Part shown: positions 7,814-10,996 of the stretch, one piece after another | How the letters are laid out: every line of letters starts with the position of its first letter | How positions within the stretch are numbered: position 1 is the first letter of the stretch | Assembly: GCA_003158895.1 (NCBI GenBank) | Contig: PMLO01000159.1 | Coordinates: 1 to 10,996, forward strand | Reading direction: 5' to 3' | Source of the DNA: Propionibacteriaceae bacterium | Lineage (GTDB): Bacteria; Actinomycetota; Actinomycetes; Propionibacteriales; Propionibacteriaceae | Length of the DNA stretch: 10,996 bases | Position numbers and translations under genes: made by a program | The notes under the pieces: model-generated | Seen by the model: only the letters and a program-made list of their open reading frames with translations | What the model was told of the DNA's origin: nothing | Database searches by the model: none

Positions 7814-7889
7814 CACTTCAGGGAACCCGGAGCTGCCCGGCCACGGGCTCCGTACGACAAGAGAACACCGGATCCGAAGGAGGCCTCCT

Positions 7890-8150
7890 GTGGCCGAACG
7901 CACGGTCGTCGTTGCATCGAAGGTGGGGCTGCACGCCCGCCCGGCGATGATGTTCACGCAGGCAGTAGGTCGAACCGGCGCCGCAGTCACCATCGCTCGG
8001 GACGGGGAGGCCGCCGTTGATGCCTCGAGCATCTTGTTCGTGATGGGCATGGGCGTGAAGAACGGCGAGGAGGTCGTCCTCGCCTCGAACGACGCGGCGG
8101 TTCTCGACCAGCTTGTCGACCTGCTTGCAACCGACCTGGACGCCGAGTGA
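7890..8150 (+). CDS. ptsH: Phosphocarrier protein HPr
   Basis: General PTS phosphocarrier of 86 residues, normal HPr length. It relays phosphate from Enzyme I to EIIA. The active-site motif KVGLHARPA puts the phospho-histidine at H15, and the second conserved region reads ASSILFVMGMGVKNGEEV, with serines at 46-47 matching the regulatory serine site of Firmicutes HPr; no HPr kinase is seen here. The start is GTG 7890, with the very strong site GAAGGAGG at 7876-7883, 6 nt upstream. That site lies inside the palindrome GGAGGCCTCC (7879-7888). It sits 120 nt after EIIBC beyond a strong hairpin. Its usual partner ptsI is absent except for a 3' relic at 9298-9501. Confidence 0.95.
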   Translation: MAERTVVVASKVGLHARPAMMFTQAVGRTGAAVTIARDGEAAVDASSILFVMGMGVKNGEEVVLASNDAAVLDQLVDLLATDLDAE

Positions 8151-8263
8151 GTTGCGCCATGACGCGTGGTGCCGGACTCAGCGACGTGGGCGTCCCCCAC
8201 AACCCGACGGTCGCCACGACGTCCGATCCCAAGGAGTTACGGCACTTCCAGGTTGGGTCCCCC

Positions 8264-8269
8264 TACGAT
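8264..8269 (+). promoter_or_regulatory. Possible -10 box for near-leaderless deoR transcript
   Basis: TACGAT fits the TANNNT pattern of actinobacterial -10 boxes and ends 10 bp before the ATG of deoR at 8280, so a transcript starting at 8275-8280 would be nearly leaderless. No convincing -35 box is seen at the expected distance. This would explain why the ATG has no ribosome-binding site close to it. Confidence 0.35.
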
Positions 8270-8279
8270 CGTGCCCGAG

Positions 8280-9041
8280 ATGTACGCAACTGAGCGACAG
8301 CAGGAGATCCTCACCCGCGCGCGGAGCGCGGGACGGGTAGAGGTGCGCTCATTGGCGAAGCTCCTCGATGTGACGCAGGAGACTGTGCGCCGCGACCTCA
8401 CTGCGCTTGAGCGCCGCGGGTTTCTGCACCGTGTGCACGGCGGCGCGATACCGATCGAGCGGCTCGGCTTCGAGCCGGCTGTGCCCGAGCGCGAGGCGGT
8501 CATGGCCGCGGAGAAGGAACGCATCGCCCGGGCCGCGCTCGACGAGCTCCCGGACGGCGGGGCGGTCATCATCGATGCTGGGACTACGACGGCGCTGCTC
8601 GCCGCTCTGCTGCCTGTGGACTTGAGGCTCACCGTGGTCACCCACGCGCTGCCGATCGCGGTCGCGCTGGCCAACCATCCGGCCGTCACGGTGCACATGC
8701 TCGGGGGGACGATTCGGCGCTCGACGTTGGCTGCGGTCGGTCGGTGGGCCGAGCGGGACGTGCGCGACATCTACGCCGATGTCGCGTTCATCGGCACCAA
8801 CGGGCTTACCGTCGCCCAGGGGCTGACCACCCCGGACCTTGCCGAGGCTGCGGTCAAGCGGGCCCTGATCGCGGCGGCCCGCCGGACCGTCGTGCTGGCC
8901 GACCACACGAAGATCGGCCGGACCGATTTCGGACACGTAGCCGCGTTGGCCGAGGTCGACACCATCATCACCGACGTCGGTGTCCCGGCCGACGTCGCCG
9001 CCGAGCTTGAGGCGGCCGGCCCCCGCGTCTTCCTGGCGTGA
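8280..9041 (+). CDS. DeoR/GlpR-family transcriptional regulator, FruR-like
   Basis: Sugar-phosphate-responsive repressor of 253 residues, normal for the family. The N-terminal winged helix-turn-helix reads ERQQEILTRARSAGRVEVRS, then LAKLLDVTQETVRRDLTALE and FLHRVHGGA. The sensor domain contains IIDAGTTTALLAALLP, LTVVTHALPIAVALA, MLGGTIRR, FIGTNGLT and VVLADHTKIGR, all typical DeoR landmarks. Start ATG 8280 (MYATERQQEIL) matches the usual start of actinobacterial FruR-type proteins; the frame is open further upstream to 8166 but that part is low-complexity arginine/proline sequence with no family character. No ribosome-binding site is near; the nearest, AAGGAG at 8231-8236, is 43 nt away. Likely represses the fruK operon and responds to fructose 1-phosphate; this is inferred from position. 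Related DeoR genes usually precede fruK, here it follows ptsH. Its 3' end is duplicated at 4576-4615. Confidence 0.9.
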   Translation: MYATERQQEILTRARSAGRVEVRSLAKLLDVTQETVRRDLTALERRGFLHRVHGGAIPIERLGFEPAVPEREAVMAAEKERIARAALDELPDGGAVIIDAGTTTALLAALLPVDLRLTVVTHALPIAVALANHPAVTVHMLGGTIRRSTLAAVGRWAERDVRDIYADVAFIGTNGLTVAQGLTTPDLAEAAVKRALIAAARRTVVLADHTKIGRTDFGHVAALAEVDTIITDVGVPADVAAELEAAGPRVFLA

Positions 9042-9152
9042 TTCGGGGGCGCCCTTCGTCTTTCCGGACGTCGCGATCACGCCGGAGCGGCGGCAAGGCC
9101 CAGGAATATGGTCTTCCGATGCTCGCCCGCGGCTGAGGGACCTCGCTCGTGG

Positions 9153-9297
9153 CTGCCCTGCCAAGGCAACCCGACCATGAGGATGGACTCCAACGTGCTT
9201 CACTACGCCGAGCTGACGACTGTCGGCGCCAACGGCTCCAGCCGACGACAACTGGCGTGCGCTGCAGCCCATCGAGAACTGTAAGGTGTCCGTCAGG
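9153..9297 (+). pseudogene. Relic of a zinc-type medium-chain alcohol/polyol dehydrogenase (frameshifted)
   Basis: Translation from 9153 gives LPCQGNPTMRMDSNVLHYAE then LTTVGANGS, and after a one-base frame change near 9237-9241 continues as ADDNWRALQPIENCKVSVR. This matches the late Rossmann-domain region of sorbitol/xylitol-type zinc dehydrogenases, whose usual pattern is GLPKGxPT..DtNxxHYxElt..GxxGS, then PAxNxRALxLIaxGkVxV. Both frames carry complementary parts of the same pattern, which makes chance unlikely. The rest of the gene (zinc and most NAD-binding residues) is missing. It starts about 110 nt after the deoR stop and runs without a stop into the ptsI relic. Such dehydrogenases often accompany polyol PTS genes, so this may be a former cluster member. 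Recognised from memory of the family only. Confidence 0.6.
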
Positions 9298-9501
9298 GTG
9301 CTCACCGGTTTGGGCGTCACGAGCCTGTCGATGTCGCCCGCTGCGCTGCCGGCGGTGCGCTTCGCGCTCAAGCGGCACAGCCTCGAGACCTGTCAGGGGA
9401 TCTCCGCGAGCGCCCGCGCAGCGACGTCGGCCGCAGATGGTCGCGCCGCCGCGCTGGCGTTGGTCGACCCCGTTGTGCGTGAGGTCCTAGCGCTCGACTG
9501 A
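9298..9501 (+). pseudogene. ptsI: 3'-terminal relic of ptsI (PTS Enzyme I)
   Basis: The 67 codons from 9298 read VLTGLGVTSLSMSPAALPAV, then RFALKRHSLETCQGISASAR, ending VDPVVREVLALD and a TGA. This is the end of actinobacterial Enzyme I, where the family has VLTGLGVTSLSM followed by a helix of the type ALPxVRAxLxxxxLxxC. A whole Enzyme I is about 550-580 residues; the phospho-histidine domain and nearly all of the PEP-binding barrel are gone. The remaining frame is intact to its natural stop and is joined in frame at its left end to the dehydrogenase relic. A GTG at 9286 could be taken as a start for a 71-residue protein, but it has no proper ribosome-binding site and lies in the dehydrogenase part. 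Its place downstream of ptsH fits an ancestral ptsH/ptsI neighbourhood. Confidence 0.82.
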
Positions 9502-9528
9502 CATGTGAACCCCCTTGTTAGGGGCATG
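9502..9528 (+). terminator. Weak hairpin directly after the ptsI relic
   Basis: CCCCT (9511-9515), loop TGTT, AGGGG (9520-9524) forms a short stem; CATG at 9502-9505 can also pair with CATG at 9525-9528 across a 5-nt bulge. It starts right after the ptsI stop codon and may be the old ptsI terminator. The stem is short and there is no T-run. Confidence 0.3.
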
Positions 9529-9539
9529 GCGAGTTGGGC

Positions 9540-9690
9540 GGCTGGGTCGTCCCGGTCCATGCCCTGGTCGCGACGGGCGTGAACGCCGACGGCCCACCGC
9601 GAGGTCCTCGGGGTCCAGGTCACCACGAGCGAGGACGGCGCTGGCTGGCTCGGGTTCTCCCGCGGGCTACTGACCTGCCTAGGGCCCCGT
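9540..9690 (+). mobile_element. Fragment of an IS256/Mutator-family transposase (frameshifted)
   Basis: From 9546 one frame reads VVPVHALVATGVNADG; an extra C at about 9594 then shifts to the frame from 9595 reading HREVLGVQVTTSEDGAGWLG, then FSRGLL. Together this is the core segment of actinobacterial IS256-type transposases, where relatives read like HALVATGVNADGxREVLGxxVxTxEDGAxWxxFxRxL and are followed by a SDAHxGL motif. After about 9690 similarity fades; AACGCACCACGGGCGTGATCGAGGCG (9702-9728, in damaged frames) may be the worn SDAHxGLvxA segment. Only ~50 of ~400 residues remain, no terminal inverted repeats were found, and the element is dead. It is evidence of past insertion or recombination next to the ptsI relic. 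Confidence 0.7.
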
Positions 9691-9865
9691 GATCCCCTCC
9701 CGCAACGCACCACGGGCGTGATCGAGGCGGGCTTTCGGATCAGCACCTTCGACGAGTTCGCCCGAGACTGGAGCTGGCGCTCGGCTGGCTGGGCCCCTGT
9801 CGCGTCTCACTGGCAAGCGGTTCTGCCGCGCCGAGTGCGGTCGATCCTGGCGAGAGTCTCCAGCA
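9691..9865. other. Unassigned sequence between transposase relic and LacI promoter
   Basis: No start with a ribosome-binding site is seen. The + frame stays open (…GVIEAGFRISTFDEFARDW…) and has a protein-like look, but I do not recognise the family and there is no valid gene start, so it is probably further debris. Confidence 0.3.
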
Positions 9866-9882
9866 TCTTGATATCGATGTGT

Positions 9883-9894
9883 CGAACCGGTTCG
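9883..9894. promoter_or_regulatory. LacI-type operator O1
   Basis: CGAACCGGTTCG is a perfect 12-bp palindrome with the central CG typical of LacI-family sites. It ends 9 bp upstream of the -35 box of the lacI-type gene. Its half-site CGAA matches that of O2, centred 55 bp downstream, about five helical turns. Confidence 0.65.
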
Positions 9895-9903
9895 CGATCG
9901 CCC

Positions 9904-9933
9904 TTGACTCAGCCTCCGACATCTGGTTACAGT
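9904..9933 (+). promoter_or_regulatory. Sigma70-type promoter of the lacI-type gene
   Basis: TTGACT (-35, 9904-9909) is followed after 18 bp by TACAGT (-10, 9928-9933). Transcription would start near 9940, inside operator O2, leaving a leader of about 25 nt before the ATG at 9966. Confidence 0.65.
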
Positions 9934-9936
9934 GCA

Positions 9937-9950
9937 TCGAATCGGTTCGA
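9937..9950. promoter_or_regulatory. LacI-type operator O2 over the transcription start
   Basis: TCGAATCGGTTCGA is a 14-bp palindrome with one mismatched pair (T/G beside the central CG). It covers the predicted transcription start and abuts the ribosome-binding site GAAGGAGA (9949-9956), a position suited to repression of the gene by its own product. Confidence 0.65.
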
Positions 9951-9965
9951 AGGAGACGGCTGGTC

Positions 9966-10970
9966 ATGGCGACCATTGGCGATGTGGCCAGGCGTGCGGG
10001 GGTCTCCCGCAGCACTGTCTCCTACGCGCTCAGTGGCAAGCGTTCGATCTCCTCCGAGACGCGAGACCGCATCCATGAGGCGATTGTGGAGCTCGGTTTC
10101 ACGCCCAATGCCGGGGCGAGAGCGCTCGCGACCTCGCAGACCATGGTTATCGGGCTGTTTGTGCACTTCTTCGCCGATGAGTTCTCGCCCGCCATGCTTC
10201 AGTACGTGCTCCCGATCTCGGATGCTGCCCGGGAAGCGGGGTACGACATCCTGATGGTCACCGAGACTGATGCGCCGCAGGCCCTGCGTCGTATCACGAG
10301 CTCGGACATGGTTGACGGGATCGTGCTGCTCAACGTGGCGCACAACGATGCGCGCATTCCCGTTCTTCGGGAGGCACGCCAGCCTGGATCGATGGTCGGC
10401 CTTCCGAGCCACACGGACGGTGTCGACGTGTTCGACCTCGATTTCGAGGAGTCGGCGCGGATCCTCGTCGAGCACCTGCGTGAGCGGGGCCACCGGTCGA
10501 TCATCCTCATCACCCCGCAGCAGCATGTTTTCGAACGTGGTGGCGCCTATGCCTGGCGCTTCCGTGACGCGGCGCTCGAGCGGGCATCGCGATACGGCAT
10601 CCAGATGTTCTCCTACGCCGGCGAGACTCAGCAGCCCGCTGTGAACCGCCAGCTGAACGAGATCTTGGATGATCGCCCTGAGGCCACCGCGATGATCGTG
10701 CACAACGATGCCGCGATCGCCGCACTTCCGACGGTCCTACATGACCGCGGAATAGGAGTGCCGGACGACCTGTCGGTGGTCGGCATCTTCTCGGAGGAAT
10801 TCGGGCGACTGTTCTCCCTGCCATACACGGCCGTGGAGACGTCGCCCGACGAGCTGGGCCGCTCCGCGGTTCAGGCCCTGGTCCGTCGAATGGTCGACCC
10901 CGCGGCTGCGGGAGAGTACGCCGTCCGTTTCGTCGAGCCGCGCATCACGGATCGGGGAAGCACCCGCTAG
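9966..10970 (+). CDS. LacI-family transcriptional repressor
   Basis: DNA-binding sugar-responsive repressor of 334 residues, normal length. The LacI helix-turn-helix is at the N-terminus: MATIGDVARRAGVSRSTVSY, followed by ALSGKRSISSETRDRI, and the hinge-helix region TPNAGARALA at ~46-55. The periplasmic-binding-protein-like effector domain runs from TMVIGLFVHFF to near the C-terminus, with FDLDFEESARILVEHLRERG, ILITP, and the late landmark DDLSVVGIFSEEF. Start ATG 9966 is chosen because GAAGGAGA at 9949-9956 lies 9 nt upstream and the family motif begins at residue 2; the frame is open back to a GTG at 9879, but that lies upstream of the promoter. Two matching operators flank the promoter, so autorepression is likely. 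The effector is unknown; the target genes are probably to the right of the window, though the glycosidase operon on the left is possible. Confidence 0.95.
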   Translation: MATIGDVARRAGVSRSTVSYALSGKRSISSETRDRIHEAIVELGFTPNAGARALATSQTMVIGLFVHFFADEFSPAMLQYVLPISDAAREAGYDILMVTETDAPQALRRITSSDMVDGIVLLNVAHNDARIPVLREARQPGSMVGLPSHTDGVDVFDLDFEESARILVEHLRERGHRSIILITPQQHVFERGGAYAWRFRDAALERASRYGIQMFSYAGETQQPAVNRQLNEILDDRPEATAMIVHNDAAIAALPTVLHDRGIGVPDDLSVVGIFSEEFGRLFSLPYTAVETSPDELGRSAVQALVRRMVDPAAAGEYAVRFVEPRITDRGSTR

Positions 10971-10996
10971 GGGAGGCAGATCAGCGTTGATTGCTG

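Noticed and set aside
8166..8279. N-terminal extension of the DeoR protein from 8166
   Set aside because: The added residues are arginine/proline-rich without family similarity; MYATERQQEIL at 8280 is the usual start.
4586..9044. Genomic island flanked by attL/attR at a gene 3' end
   Set aside because: The repeats look like att duplications, but the interval holds no integrase, recombinase or mobility gene, only ordinary PTS genes.
9879..9965. N-terminal extension of the LacI protein from GTG 9879
   Set aside because: It lies upstream of the predicted promoter and across operator O1; ATG 9966 has a good ribosome-binding site and begins the helix-turn-helix directly.
9718..10254. Open + frame overlapping the start of the lacI-type gene
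   Set aside because: Its second part is a shadow of the LacI coding region and there is no ribosome-binding site; only 9691-9865 is kept as unexplained.
10971..10996. GGGGAGG followed by TTG at 10987 as the start of another gene
   Set aside because: Only three codons remain before the edge; a ribosome-binding site is plausible but the start cannot be supported.

Overview
High-GC DNA with GTG starts, strong GGAGG-type ribosome-binding sites, overlapping stop/start codons and actinobacterial-type proteins: an Actinomycetota chromosome. A member of the Propionibacteriales is possible, but that is only an impression from gene content. All recognisable genes are on the + strand.

Region 1 (1-4549) is the end of a carbohydrate-uptake operon: the C-terminal part of a CUT1-type ABC permease, a GH3 glycosidase without a signal peptide, and a GH43 beta-xylosidase/arabinofuranosidase-type enzyme whose GTG start overlaps the GH3 stop. 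Together they suggest import of short plant-derived oligosaccharides, most likely xylo- or arabinoxylo-oligosaccharides, followed by cytoplasmic hydrolysis.

Region 2 (4550-9041) is a fructose-type phosphotransferase (PTS) block: 1-phosphofructokinase (fruK), a separate EIIA, a fused EIIB-EIIC permease, a strong hairpin, HPr (ptsH), and a DeoR-family regulator resembling FruR. A very good sigma70-type promoter (TTGACA, 17 bp, TAGAAA) sits before fruK and shows that fruK starts at GTG 4764, not at an upstream ATG. The incoming sugar would be phosphorylated by PEP > EI > HPr > EIIA > EIIB during transport and then by FruK to the 1,6-bisphosphate. No intact Enzyme I gene is present.

Region 3 (9042-9880) holds no intact gene but is a patchwork of relics: a frameshifted piece of a zinc-type medium-chain polyol/alcohol dehydrogenase, joined in frame to the last ~67 residues of Enzyme I (ptsI), then a frameshifted piece of an IS256/Mutator-family transposase. 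A fourth relic lies on the other side of the PTS block: 4576-4615 is a near copy of the 3' end of the deoR gene (9007-9044). The PTS block is therefore bracketed by two copies of the deoR 3' end and by gene debris, which indicates rearrangement (tandem duplication with loss, or relocation of the regulator).

Region 4 (9883-10970) is a LacI-family repressor with a well-formed promoter and two CGAA/TTCG palindromic operators, one just upstream of the -35 box and one over the probable transcription start, so autorepression is likely. Its other targets probably lie beyond the right edge.

No tRNA, rRNA, CRISPR array, integrase or replication origin was seen. I do not see a wholly new system; the most unusual content is the scarred architecture around the PTS block.
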